Below are positions 1 to 12,800 of a stretch of 21,229 nucleotides of DNA, in pieces. Position 1 is the stretch's first letter. Each line of letters starts with the position of its first letter. This DNA is from Fonticula alba (lineage: Eukaryota > Opisthokonta > Rotosphaerida > Fonticulaceae): assembly GCF_000388065.1 (NCBI RefSeq), contig NW_009242972.1, forward strand, positions 650,801 to 672,029, read 5' to 3'. Under the pieces are notes generated by a model, which saw nothing but the letters and a program-made list of their open reading frames with translations, ran no database searches and was not told the DNA's origin. Made by a program: the position numbers and the translations under genes.

Positions 1-26
1 TCCGCCCTCCGCCCTCCCAACCCCAG
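1..26 (+). other. 3' end of an upstream intron of the VPS13 gene
   Basis: The sequence is almost purely pyrimidine and ends in ccccag at 21-26. The next bases, gc cac att gga, open the conserved HIGS segment. The split first codon (xGC) would be Gly if the preceding exon ends in G, which fits the family consensus GHIG. It is therefore a phase-1 intron. Confidence 0.7.
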
Positions 27-585
27 GCCACATTGGATCGATCAAGCTCTCCCTCTCCTGGACCAAGCTCCTGTCGGACCCGATGCATGTCTCGATCGAG
101 GGGCTGTACTGTGTGCTGTCCATCTCGCCGGATGATCTGGACGCGGTGGATCTCGTCGCCGGATCTCTCCGACCGGAATCAGTGCTCGTATGTTCCTTTC
201 CTCTCTTTCTCCCTTCGCTCTCCCCCTCCCCCCCCCCTCTCTCCCTCTCTCTGTCTCCCCTCCCTCCCCGGTGTCGTGTTTTTCTTTGTCCCCCCGCCCA
301 TCCCCCCTCCGCCATCTGGGCGATCACCTTGTCATCGCCCCTGCCTGACACGGCCCTATCGTCCTGCTCCTCGCTCCCCCGCCCCCCCGCCGCAAATAGG
401 ACTTCCTCGAGCGCCGAGTGCAAGATGCCATGAAGGACCTGGCCAGCTCGCTCAGTGGAACTCCTTCGGCCTCTTCCGGCTCGGCCAAGGGCCCGAAGAA
501 CACCGGCTTCGGAGCTCGCCTTGTGGCCCGGCTCATCCAAAACCTCCACCTGGTCGTTCGGAACATCCACGTGCGCTTCGAGCAT
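27..585 (+). other. Chorein N-terminal region of the VPS13 protein (spliced over 188-399)
   Basis: This is the mouth of the lipid-transfer groove and the best-conserved part of the family. The visible anchors are HIGSIKLSLSW (29-61) and NIHVRFEH (562-585), joined by the splice 187/400. Between them lies a DFLERRVQDAMKDL helix and a short Ser/Gly linker, replacing the charged linker of other VPS13s. The assignment is by eye against remembered family consensus. Confidence 0.8.
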
Positions 586-3500
586 GTCTTTCCGGCGCCG
601 ACCTTTGCCGGCCGGGGCGCGGCCGGCCCCTCTGGCCGGCGCTCGCCCGGGCCTGGCCCCGGTGCCGGCACCGGGCGCGGCATCAGCGCCGGCCTGACCC
701 TCGGGTCCTTGGTCCTCGGTAATGCCCCCACTGGGGAGCCCTCGAAGAAGGGCAAACCCCCGGCCGGGGGCTCCTCCTCGGGGAACCCCTTCGACACGGC
801 CAGCAAATCCAGCCGCGGGAGCAAGAAGCCCAGCCGGTCGGACGCCGGGTCCGGTGGCGTGGATGCCGGAGCCCCGGATGCCGGCGTCCGCAAGGAGCTT
901 GCTCTCGAATGCCTGGCGGTGTACCTGAATCAGCATGAGGCCGACTGGCCCGGGACCGAAGACCCGCGCGCGTGCCCGGCCTCCGGCGGCCCGGCGTCCT
1001 GGCTGCTGGGTCGCGATCTGGACCGCACGCGCTTCGCACACCGCATGGCCGGGTGCATTGCCTCGGAATCGGTGGCCTCGACGGCGGCCACCGGCGGCGT
1101 GGCGCCGCTTGCATGCACGCACGTCCTTCGGCCCTTCAGCCTGGCGGCGCAGGTGTCCCTGCGGAATGTCGGCCAGCCGCCGGTCACTTGCATCGATGTC
1201 CGGGCGCGGCTCCACTCGCTGCCCCTCTACCAGGCGGGGTCCATGCTGGCGGTGGATGACCGCGGCGTGTCGACCCGCGACTATCGGCTCCCCTCCGGGA
1301 CCAATGTGGCTCCGGAGGTCGGGGCCCTGCGCATCGAGCTTGCCGCCGGCCAGTATGCCCACCTGCTGGCCGTGGCCGGCGATGTGATGCTGCGCATGCA
1401 GCGCCGGCATCGGGCCGCCGGTCGGGCGCGCTTCGGCCTGGTCACCCCGGCCCCCTTGCCCTCTCCCTGCCGGTCGCCGACTGCCCCGCCGTTGATGCCC
1501 TCGCCGCTGCTCAGCCCGAGCACCGGCGTCGACCTCTCCGGGCGGACTCCGCTGGCTCGGCTCCGGTGGCAGTATGCCGTGGCGTGTGTGCTGGCGCGGA
1601 CGCCGGCCGGGCCGACCTCCTCGGCCCGGCGCATGCACCAGGTGGCCCGAGCCCGGCAGGCCTGCCAGCAGCTGGCTCGCGACCTGGCCCTGATGGTATC
1701 CTCCTCGGGGTCGGCCATCATCTCGTCCTCCGGCGGCCCGGCCGGGGCCCTGCCGGCTGCCGGTCTCGAAGCCGGCGGGGGGTCTGCCTCTGGGTCCTCC
1801 TCCAGCAGCTCCTCCGGCTCCTACTCCAAGGCCCTGGCCGACGCCCGGGCGCGCTCTCTCCAGGCCGAGCGCAACTACATCTACCTGATGCTGCAGTGTG
1901 ACCTGACCGAGCCGCATTCCGTGGGCGGGCCCATTTCCGCGGTGCCCGTGACGGCTCTCTATGAAGCGGCGCAGGTCCTGCGCGCCATTCGCGACCAGGC
2001 CCTCGGGGTGGTGGCGCAAATGACCGAGGCGGCCCTGCGCATTCGCGACGCCAACAAGCGCTTCTCCTCGTCCGGCGGCGGGTCGGCCACGTCCGGCGGG
2101 GCGTCGACCGGGTCGCGTCTCAAGCCCCCCTCCGGGCGGCGCTCCCGCGCCGACTCCCTCAGCTCGGCGCGCATCCTCTCCCAAACGGCCGATGCCCCGG
2201 ATCCCGGCACCCCCGACCCCACCCCCGACGGGCCATCCATCCCCCGGAGCACGTCGCTCGCCTCGCTGTCGGGCATCCCGGCATCCGGGTCCTTCGCCAG
2301 CGATCTGGCTGCCATGGCTGGCGGCCCGGCATCCGGCCGGGCCAGCTTCGCCGACAGCCCGGCCACCGAGGAGGACGAAGAGGTGGCCATGGCCCGGGCG
2401 GCGGCGGCCATGGCGGCGGCGGCGGCCGCCTCGCGTTCCGGCTCCTCGGGCTCCGGGGCTTCCTCCTCCGGCGCCGGCGCCGGGGCCTCCTCCTCGTCGG
2501 CCACCAAGCGCCTGTCCTCGCGACTGAAGGGCATGTTCCGGCCGAAGGACTCCCCCGGGTCCGGTGGCACTGACCCCTCGCTGGTGGCCGCGTCGCACCA
2601 TCACCGCGCCTCGTCCTCTTCCTCCTCGCCCGGGGGGACTCCCCCTCCGGGGTCCGGCGGCTCGTCGCATGAAACCCTGCCGCCAGTGGCCCCGGAGGCC
2701 AGTGCGGCTGCCTCCTCCTTCCGGATCACGCGGTCGCCCTCGGTCGGCTCGGGGCTGGCCTCCTCCGAGCTGGGAACCGGCTCGGTCGGCTCGTCGCAGC
2801 TGTCCATCGGCTCGGGGGCGTTTGCATCGTCGGGATCCGGTGCCGGGGCCAATGCCGCCCCCTCGAGCCGGTCGGCCTCGGTGCCGGCCTCCCCGTCGGC
2901 CGGCCTGTCGCCGGCTGCCTCGTCGCTGGATGTGCGCTCGGGCGCCGGCAAGCCCGGGCCGGCGCCCTACCTCACGCCATCGGCCATGGCGGCGGCCTTC
3001 GATGCGGCGCTGTCCCTACGGCCGACCGGGCCGGTGGACGGGGCCGATCGGTCCGCCTCGCCGCCGCTGCGTGCCACCGATGCCGCCGGGCCCGGCGGTG
3101 TCGGCCGGCCCGGGCCGGCGATCACCGTCGGGTCGTTGGTGACGGCCGCCGCGGTGACCGGCACTTCGGCATCGTCCCCGGCCAGCCCGGGTGGGCGGCA
3201 GTTGCACATTTCCGACGCCGTGGCCGACTATGTCAGCCTGACCGGTCTGCGCGACAGCGACTGGGACAGTGTGCTGGGTCTCGGGGATGATCCGACCGCT
3301 TCCGGGGAGTCTCTCCCATCCGGGCGCTCCTCGTCCGGCGAGAAGGCCGCCTCGCGCCGGCGCATGGAAGTTGCCTGGCGCCTGCGGTGCGACATGCCCG
3401 GGCTGATTGTGGTCATGCGCCGGGGCGCGTCCAGCTCGGCGCATGAGCCGATGTCCCGCTCGCGTCCGGCCGGCCACCACCGGGATGAGATCTTCCGCGT

Positions 3501-6500
3501 GTGTGTGTCCGGCCTGAGTGTGTGCGTCGGGTCGCACGGGGGCCAGCTGCCTGCGCGGGCGGGTACCGGCTCGCGTCGTGCGATGTCGAGCTCCGGGGCC
3601 ACGGCCGGCGCCCCGGCCTCCGGCCTTCGGCACTCCTCGTCCACGCTCTCCATCAGCTCGGTGACGTCGGTGTCATCCACGCGCCCGGGGTCGGCCCCGA
3701 ATTCGGCCCCCCTGGACATGGCCGGCTTCGTGCCCGGGCCCGATGACTTCGGGGGGACCATCACCCTGGAGGCTTTGCGCATTTTGTCCGGCGTCGAGCC
3801 CGCCAATGGGGGGCTCGTGCTGGAGTGTGCCCTGCCCGTGTCGGCCAGTTCCAGTGGGCTGACCTTGAGTGTTGACAGTTTGGCCTCCGGCTCGGATGCC
3901 GGGCTGGAGGGCAGTGCGGATCTCTTGCAAACGGCCAGCCGGGCAGCGGTCAGCATCTTCCTGACGCCCCAGCCGCTGCCGGGCATCATGCCCTCCGGGG
4001 CCGATGCCACGGCCATGCCGGCCCCCCTGGCCGTGGACGTGTGCCTTCAGGCCACCCTGCGTGCCAGCTACCCGACGGCCGCCGTGGCCGCCTGGCTGGA
4101 CTGGCTGGCGCCGGACTTCTCGCTGGCCCATGGGGGCACCCCTGGCGGCGGGCCCTCCCGGGGTGGGTCGTCCTCGGGGACCGGCGATTGCCCGGTCGAG
4201 CGGGACCTCCGGCAGTATGTCCATGCGGCGGTGCATTCCTTCATGGAGCGAGTTGCCCGGGGATCGGACGCCCAGGACCTGGCGGCCCTGCTGGGCAGCC
4301 CGCTGTTTTTGGGCAGCGCGGCGGCCGGGGCCACCGACACGGCGAACACCGGCGGCTCCTTCGGGTCGGTGCAGTCGCCGACAGCGCGGCCGCACGCCGA
4401 CCGCCTTGGCCGTGCGCGCATGAATCTCCTGCGTGCCTGGCAGCACATTTCCAGCCAAACGGCCGGCTACTTCCTGTCAGCGCATGTGAGCTTCAATCAT
4501 GGGCTCTTCCTGTTGGTTCCCGGCACGCGATTTGCCTCGCGTGGGCACACCGGCACCGGCCGGCCGGGGGATGTCCTCGGGGCGATGCTCGTGTCGGCGG
4601 ACTTCCTGAGCCTGGAATTGACCCCGCCCAGTGTCCTGGCCCCGGGGTTCACCTACCCGGTTGGCGGGCCGGCCGATGGCAAGGGCCCTGCCGGGGGGGG
4701 GCCGGCCGGCGACCGGGACTTCGTGGACTCCCTGAGCGAGGGCCCGGACCCGCTGGCCCGGGCCGACCTCATCGCCACCGGCCAGGTGAGCCAGCTGGCG
4801 GTTCGGGCCCCGGAGATGCGTCTTTCGCACTTGGCCCTGGCGGCGCCGGTGGTGGATTCCGGCCTGGCCGGGGCCGGGGCCGCGTGCCTCGGCTGCCTGG
4901 AGGCCGCCCTGATCGGGGGCTTCTTCCACCGGACGGCCGACCTGGCCCGGGAGTCCGGGCTCTCGCCGGCGGCGTGGGCCGCGCAGTTGGAAATCCCGGC
5001 CGGGGATTTGCCGCTGCACTGTGGCCAGCATCCCTGGGCAGCTGGCGGGTGCGCGGCCTCGGCGGCTGCCCCATCGAAGCCCATGGTCCGGCGGTCGCCC
5101 TTCGACGAAGACCCGGCCCCGGTGGCGTCGACCAAGCGCTCTCCCTTCGACGAGCCGGATGGCCCCTCCCCGGGGAAGCGGTCGCCCTTCGACGAGGCCC
5201 CGGCCCCGGCCCCGGGCCCGGGCCCGGTCCGGAGGTCGCCATTTGATGATGCCCCGGTGCCGGGCAAGCGGTCGCCCTTCGACGAGGGCCCGAGCTTGGC
5301 CCCGGTGCCGGCGGCCCCGCTGGGCGATTGCCTGTCGCCTTGCCTCGGGCGGCGGTGCGATTTCGACCTGGCCGTGCACATGCCCGGCATGGTGGTCACC
5401 CCGACCATGGGCCCGGTGGTGGTGGCGGTGGATGTCCTGCTGCCGGCCTTCCCCGAGTCTCTGACCGGGGCCGGCCTGACGCGCGGCCGGCTCACCAGCC
5501 TGGCAGCCGTGCTGCCTGGTGCTTGGGTTGACGTTCGCCTGGGAACCGGCGAGCCGATCCCGGTGCTGGCGGACTCCCGCTCGGTGGCTTGCATGTTTGC
5601 CTGCCTGACCGAGACGCTGGGCCCCTTCTTCCGGATGCGGCTCATGTCGCCGGTGCACCTGCCGGCCGGGGCCGGGGCCGGTCGAATTGACCAGGCCGGG
5701 CTCCTGGCGACCGGGGCCGGCTCCGCGGCATACGGCTCGCCCGGTGGCGATGGCAGCGACAACGGTGGCAGCATTCCCGGCAGCCCGGCCGGCCTCGGGC
5801 CCGGGTCCCGGCGGCTGAGCTTCCACCCGCCGGCGGACACGCGCCCCCGGTGGCGACCGGCGGCCGCCGGGGGCACCGGCGATCCGCTGATCTCCGGCAC
5901 GGCGGCCGCCGATGCGGTGGACGAGGTCCCCGGGGACTTTGTCAAGGCCCGGGTGTCGGTCTTCGTGTCGCCGATGCGCATTCGGCTGTCGCTGCCGGCG
6001 CTGGCAGCATTGGCCCCGGGGCCCGGGACCCCGGCACTGACGCGCCCCCGCCGGGGCAGTGTCTTTGGCGGCCCGGCGGCGCCGGCTCGCTCGGGCACCA
6101 GCACATCGCTGGCCTCGGTGGCCGCCGGGCCGGGCGCCGGGCCGGCCATCGCCCTGGTGGTAGCCACCGGGGCCTTGCGTCTGTCGGTGCGCGACTCCCA
6201 AAATATGACCTCCGTGCGCATGGGGCTCGACGGGGCCCGGGTGTCCTTGAGCCTGCCCGACCCGACCAGCGGCTCGGAGACGTCCCTCTCCTCGGCGCTC
6301 CTGACCATCGTCGACATGGGGAGCATCGGCTCCGGTGATGGGGGCCCCGTCGTGCCGGCCATGCGGCTGCTGGTGCGCTCCGGCCGGCAGGTCACCCCGG
6401 GGGCGGTCCTGCAGCTGGCCGGGCGCCGGGGCGTCGGCATGCCGGATCTCCTGCTGGACACCCTTCCCGGGGCGGAGCGCGTCCCGGGCACCGGGGCCCG

Positions 6501-6859
6501 GCTGCCGGGCGGCCGGGCCCGGGCCTACAAGGAAATCGAGGTGTCCTTCCCCTGTCCCTCGGTGCATGTGACCCTGCCCCTGTCATCGATCATGGCCAAC
6601 CTCGGCCGGCATTGGTCCGGCCCGGGTGACGTGGCGGCCATCCGCCGGGCGGTGGCCAGCGTGCAGCAGCTCCTGGCACACCGGGATCTGGGTGTGCTGG
6701 CCCGGTCGCTGGCGGGCTTCGGCCGGGTGGTTGCGCCGGGGGCGGGCCCGCGTCTGGGTGCCGCCTGCCTGGCCCCGGACCTCGGGGCTTGGGGGGTGTT
6801 CCACCAGGGCCTGGGCGAGCGCTCGGCCATGCCGCCAGCCCGTGGGTCGGGCAGCAGCA

Positions 6860-6892
<33 letters not shown>

Positions 6893-9800
6893 TCAGCAAG
6901 CAGCCCTCGGCCGCCGGGCTGCATCCGCTCCCGGCCACCTGGACCCAGGTGTATGCGCTGGCCGGCTCGGCCAAGGACCACATCCGGCTGGCATTGCCGG
7001 CGCTCGATGTGGAGATCCGCCTGCCGGGCATCGGCGGAGCGCCGGTGACCGACGCGACGGCCGACGCGTCGCCCGGTCGGCGGCCGGCTGCCTCGGCTTC
7101 CGGGGCCGCGGCCGCGGTCAGCTCCTCCTCGCTGGGCTTCCTGGTGGAGGGCCTGTGCCTGGAAATCGTGGAGGGGGTGGCCTTCACCCGGGCGCCGGGG
7201 ACCGCCAGCCTGAGCCCGGGCTTCGGCCGGCTGGCGCTCAGTGTGTCGGCCACGCGCGTGTCGTCCACCTTCACCCCGGGCACGGGGCTCGGCATGGCGC
7301 CGACCCCGAGCTCGGCCGCCGCGCGCGAGCACATCCTCCGCATTCGGCCCCTGCCCACTCCGGGGAATGCCAGTCTCCGGGCCGGGCAGCTGTACTGGTC
7401 GATGCTCGGGGACCCGGCCGTCGGGACGGCGCCCCTGGTCGGGCCGCTGTCCCTCTCGGCGGCCGAGAGCATGTGGGTCTTCTGCCCGCGGGTGGATGCC
7501 ACCGGGCGCGCGCAGCCGTCCGCCCATGGGGCCGGGCATGGCGGCGACCTGGGCGCCGGCGAGCCGGCCGCCCGGCGCCCGGTCATGCTCCTGCGCCTGA
7601 GTCTGCCAAACCGGGCGGTCGTCGCGCCGGCTGTTGGCCCGGCGGGCCCGGCCTCCCTGTGGCCCTTGCTCCATGGTGGGGACCTGGCCGCCGGCGGGGG
7701 GAACCCCTTCGACACGCGGCCAGCCGGGCCGGGCGCCGGCGCGGCCCCGGCCGGGTCCGAACTCCTGTCGGCCACCGATCCGTATCTCCTGCTGCCGGGT
7801 GCCCTGGGCCGGCCGGAGCCAGCCAACACCGTGTCCGCGGCCGTGGACCTCGGTCGCCTGGAGGTGACCCTCCCCCCGAGCTTGTCCCTCTCACTGCTGG
7901 ACCTCAGCCACTTGGCCTCCCTGTCGGAGAGTGTCATCCGCCCGCGGGTCCAGACGACCAAGGCCGTTGCGGCGGCGGCGGCGGCGGCGGCCGCCGCCGC
8001 CGCCGTCACCAGCAACCCCTTCGCCGGCGCCGGGGACGCCGACGGCAGCCCAGCAGGCGAGGCGTCCACCATGTCGGCCCCCACGCTGACGGAGAAGCTG
8101 CTCCCGGTGGCTCGGCAATTGCGCTGCGTGACGGTCTTCACCCGTCTGCATGGGCTGGATGTTGGCCTGCTGCTGAGCCTGACGAGCTTCGGCAAGGGCG
8201 GGCCCGGTGGCCCCGGCGCCGGCGGCCCGGGCCGCGGGTCGGCCGGGCCGGCGGCCACCGGGGCCGGGAATGCCGCCGCCCGGCTGTCCATCACGGCCGG
8301 CGAGCTGCTGGCCGCGATTGGCCAGCTGCCGGACTTCCATGCACATGCCCTGCCGGGCGTCGCTTCCACGGACCCGGGCCCCGGTGACGGGGTCTCCACG
8401 GCGGACGGCCAGCTCTTTGACACATGGCCCATGTCGGTCAGTCTGGCCGGCCTGGCGGTCAGCATGACGCCGAGCCAGCGCCAGGCGCGCATTGGCACCG
8501 GCCGGGCCTCTCGCCTGGCCTCCGCCCCGCGCGGCAGCCTGCCGGTCCTGCTGCCCTTGAACCTGACCGTGAAGGCCGAGCCGCGCCTGGCCCGGGTGTG
8601 TCCCAGCTGCCCGGTTGACCAGTCGCACCCGGCGCGGCTGCCCCGGGCTCGGGCCGGCAGCTCGTCAGCCGATCGGGGGAACCCCTTCGCCGGTGGCCGG
8701 GCCCCGGATGGCGGGTCCTTCGGCGATCGTGGGAACCCCTTCGGCGGGCCGGCTCCCTCGGCCAGGAGTAACCCCTTCGACGGCGGCCCGGCCACTCGGA
8801 CCCCGGCCAGGGGCAATCCCTTCGCCAGTGGCGAGCCGGCCGGCGCCCGGGGCAACCCCTTTGCCAGCCCGGCGCGCGACCCCCGGACGCCGGTTCTGGC
8901 CGATGTCGCGTGCATTTGCCAGTCGGCGGCCGGCCGGCCACCGGTGGCCCTCTGCCGAGTGGATGTCCGAGCGGAGCTCGGCGTCGTGGTCGTGTCCGGC
9001 CGCGGGCTGGATGCCGCGCTGACTGCCGTGGCGGATGAGCTCCTGCCGCTGCTGGCCCCGCGGTGCATTGCCATTTGGGCGGCGCGCGGCGCTGTGGCCG
9101 CCGCCGGCGAGGACAGCACCCCCTTCCTGATTGGCAGTGCCAGCCCGGTGCTGGGGGGGCCGGGCAGCATGGTGGCCGCCGCGTCGAGCGTGCCGCTGAC
9201 CATGCGCCAGCGCCGGCTTCTCCACCGGCAGAGCCGGGCCTTCCACCGGAGCGGCCTGGACTTCCAGCATGGCATGCTGCTGGAGTCGCGTGTGGATGTT
9301 CGCCTGGCCGGGGCACGCTTCGAGCTGGCCCTGCCCGGGGCCCTGCTGCCGGGGGTGGCCGATCCGCCGGAGCACCTGCCCACCAGCTTCCCCTTCGCCC
9401 AGGTGGACCCGGTTCAAGTGACCGCGGTCCTGAGCCTCGGCAAGCCGGCCAGCTGGGACGCCCCGGCCCACTTCGACTGCGAGATGGACCTGTCCCTGCC
9501 CGGGGAAACGGCCTTGCGCGTGGATCCGGCGGTCAGCCGGTTCCTGCTGCAGCTGGCGGCCGCTGGCCAGGCGCTGGCCCTGCAGGCCCATCCCATTGTT
9601 CGGCTTCTGTCCCAGGCGTCGCCGGCCACCGGGCGTGCCGATGCCGGGGCCGGGTCGGCGGCGGCCGGCGGCTCGGCCGGCGGCTCGGCCGCCTCGCCCG
9701 GGTCCTCCCCGGCCAGCGGGTCTGCATCATCCGGGCCAGCCGGTGGCGCCGGCGCCAGCGCGCATCCCCTGTCTCTGATGAGCCGCATCCGGCCCGGGCA

Positions 9801-12800
9801 CTTTGCCGTCCGGGCGGTCATCGGTCCGGTGGTGGCCATCCTTTCGCCGAGTGCGCTGCCGGCTCCGGGGGCCCCGGCCCCGGGGGATTGTCCGCCGTTG
9901 GCCCAGCTGTCGCTGGCGGCCATGCGGGTGCGGCTCTTCCTGTCGCCGGACCCGGCGCTGGTGGAGTCGGTCGAGACGCGGGCCGGGCTGCTGGACCTCG
10001 GTGGGGCGACCGGGACGGCGGCCGCCGCGGCCGCCGCCTCCGTGCCCCTCGGGTCGCTGGGCTTGCTGCCAGGGGCCACGGTCGCCTGGCGTGTCAGCTG
10101 CGCGGTCAGCCTCGAAGAGGCGGCCGTGTGGCAGACCCTGCCCTGCGCCCGGCCGGCTGGGGCATCCTCCCCCGGCTGTCGGTATGATCCGGCCATGCAG
10201 GCCTGGTCGTGCAAGCGCCCCGGCGGCGGGGCCACCGGTCCCGGCGGCATCAAGGCCTCGGCCTGGTCGCAGGGCCGGCGCGATTCGGTCCTCAGCCCCC
10301 TCGGGGTGGAGGCCTTCCTCGGCGGCAGCGTGGCCCTGTCGGTGCCCTTGCTGAGCCGACTCTATCGCGATGCCGGCGGGGCTGATGGGCCGGTGGCCGC
10401 GGCCGCCGGTGCCCTGCCGACCCCCCTGTGCCCGGACCGTTGCGGGCATCACCACCTCTTTACGTGTGCTCTTCCGATCTGGCGGCAGCGTGGCCCTGTC
10501 GGTGCCCTTGCTGAGCCGACTCTATCGCGATGCCGGCGGGGCTGATGGGCCGGTGGCCGCGGCCGCCGGTGCCCTGCCGACCCCCCTGTGCCCGGACCGT
10601 TGCGGGCATCACCACCTCTTTGCGGCCACCGCCCCGCGGCTGGTGTCCGGGGATCTGGTGGGGACGGTGAGCCTGGCCGCGGCCTCGAGCACCGCCGCGG
10701 CCGGTGGGTCCTCCTCCTCGGAGCTGCTCACGGTGGCCGCGGCGGCGGCCGCCGCCGCCGCACAGGATGACCCCGCCAGTGGGGGCTCTTCGCCCAGGCT
10801 GCCCGGCGGGCCTGGCTCCCCGGGCAGCCCCGGGCGCCCGGGCGGGCTGCTCCTCCGCGTGACCCCGCTCCTGGCCCGGGTGTGTGCTTTGGCCTTCGCG
10901 GCGCCGGCGCCGGTCANNNNNNNNNNNNNNNNNNNNNNNNNNNNNNNNGGGGCTCTTCGCCCAGGCTGCCCGGCGGGCCTGGCTCCCCGGGCAGCCCCGG
11001 GCGCCCGGGCGGGCTGCTCCTCCGCGTGACCCCGCTCCTGGCCCGGGTGTGTGCTTTGGCCTTCGCGGCGCCGGCGCCGGTCGCCGGGCCCGGGAGCGCG
11101 GTGGCCGCGGCGGCCGTGGCTCCGGGGTCCTCTTCGGCCGGCGGCCGTGGGGTGGCCGGCGTGGCCAAGGCCGATGCCCGGGCCAAGCACGCCGCCGGGG
11201 CCCCGGCCAGCCGGCACTCCTTCCACCACGACCCGATCTTGGGCCATGACGGGGAGTTCAGCTTCTATTCGGCCCTGGCCGAGGCCAGTGCCGAGCGTCA
11301 GCAGGCCGCGCAGCAGGCCGCCTCGACATCGGCCGGGCCGGCGCGCGGGCCTTTGCGCCGGGCCGGCGCCTCGGCCGCCGGCGGGCCCCCCCGGCGTAGC
11401 ATGTCCGCCGACTCGACCGTGTGCACGTGCGCCGAGCTGGCCAGCTCGAACCCCTTCGGTGGGGAGGTGTGTGCCGGGTGCACCGGGCGCCGGGTGTCGC
11501 GGGCCAGCCGGCCCTCCTTCGCCTCGTCGGTGTCCGGCCAGCCGCCGGCCACGACCGCCGGGCCGCATGACCCCACCAGCGACAGCGAGTCGGAGTGCGA
11601 CTCCGGCGACGAGCACCTCGCCGAGGGGTCCGATGGCGGTGGTGGCCCCCGGCGAAGCATGTCCTCCCCCGGGGTGGCAGCCGGCGCCGAGACCTCCTCC
11701 TCCTCCTCCTCCTCCTCGCCACCGGCGCAGGTCATCGACCGGGAGGATGTCCTGGTCCCGCGATTGATGATCGATCCGCCGCAATCCACCCCGCTGGTGG
11801 ACCACCAGGCCGGGGAGGACTTCCCCCAGCAGACCCCCCTGCCCGGGGTGTCCCTGGACTTGACCCTGGTGCTGGCGCCCATTTCCATCGAGATTACGTG
11901 TCCCCCGACGGAGGCCGGGGCCCCGGTCGGGGCCGACGCCCAGTGGCTGACCTTCGGCCTGCCGGGGGAGACCAGTGTCCGAGTCAGCGGCTCGGCCCCT
12001 GGGCGCCTGGCTTTGGCGGCCGCCGTGCCGGCCTTCTGCCTGCTTTCGGCCACCCCGGCCGAGGGGGTGTGGGAGGAGATCCTGGCCGGGCTGGGGGTCC
12101 GGCTGGATGCGCACGCGCGGGTGGACCTCTGGCCACCGGGCTCGAGCCCGGCCTCGCGGGCGCCACACTTTGCATCGATGTCCCTGCCGCCGAACTTCGC
12201 CCAGCAGGACGCCTCGGCCGGGGATGTGGCGGCGGCCATGGCCGCCGCGTCGGCCCCGGCCCCGGCCCCGGGGCTTCGCCTGCAGCAGCCGGCCTACTTC
12301 GTGGAGTCCGGCCGCGATGCGGCGCATGCCGTCATCCCGGGCATCTCCCTGGGGGGCGGGCCTCTGCGGCTGTCCCAGGCGCGTATCGGCATGTCGGTGG
12401 GGTCCGGCCCGGCGGCCGCCGGTGCCACGACCGTTCGCCTGTCGGAGGCCGTCATGACCAAGGGCATGGCCGCGGTGGCCGGGTGGATGGCCAGCCTGGC
12501 GCCCACCGGCTCCTCCCCGGTGCCGGGCCCTGTGGCCACTGGCCCGGTGGCGGAATCGGCCTCGGCCGAAATGCAAGCCGCCTCGGCCTCGGCCGCGGCG
12601 GCGGCCACCAAGGCGGTGGACGAATTTTGGCTGTACAACCGCACAGCGGCCGATGTGTTTGTCCAGTTGCCCGGGTGCCTGGCGTCGGGTTCCGGCCATG
12701 GGCCGGGCTCGTCGGCCGCCACCGGCCCCAACAGCACCATCCACCTGCTGCCCTTCTCGGATGTCTTGTGCCAGTTTGTTCGTCCCCCTTCGGGATCCGG

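Noticed and set aside
418-420. GTG at 418 as the start of the giant open frame
   Set aside because: The frame is open upstream to the splice acceptor at 399, and the exon 400 onwards continues the chorein domain from exon 27-187. It is an internal codon.
33-433. Short plus-strand ORFs reading through 188-399
   Set aside because: They cross the GTATGT donor and a C/T-rich intron, and the translated text is Ser/Pro-rich noise. Only 27-187 of this stretch is coding.
8680-8862. CRISPR-like or minisatellite repeat
   Set aside because: The similarity is at the peptide level (NPF), spacing is irregular (13-18 residues), and it lies within an open coding frame.
6525-9383. Long minus-strand open frame (about 950 codons) opposite the VPS13 exon, and others up to 1,178 codons
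   Set aside because: Extreme GC content removes stop codons from the complementary frames. These translations are Arg/Pro/Gly-rich with no domain pattern, while the plus frame has VPS13 motifs.
10321-11082. Two real tandem duplications in the VPS13 gene
   Set aside because: Both pairs are exact, are separated by adapter or N, shift the reading frame, and cancel each other only when both are removed. That is assembly overlap, not evolution.
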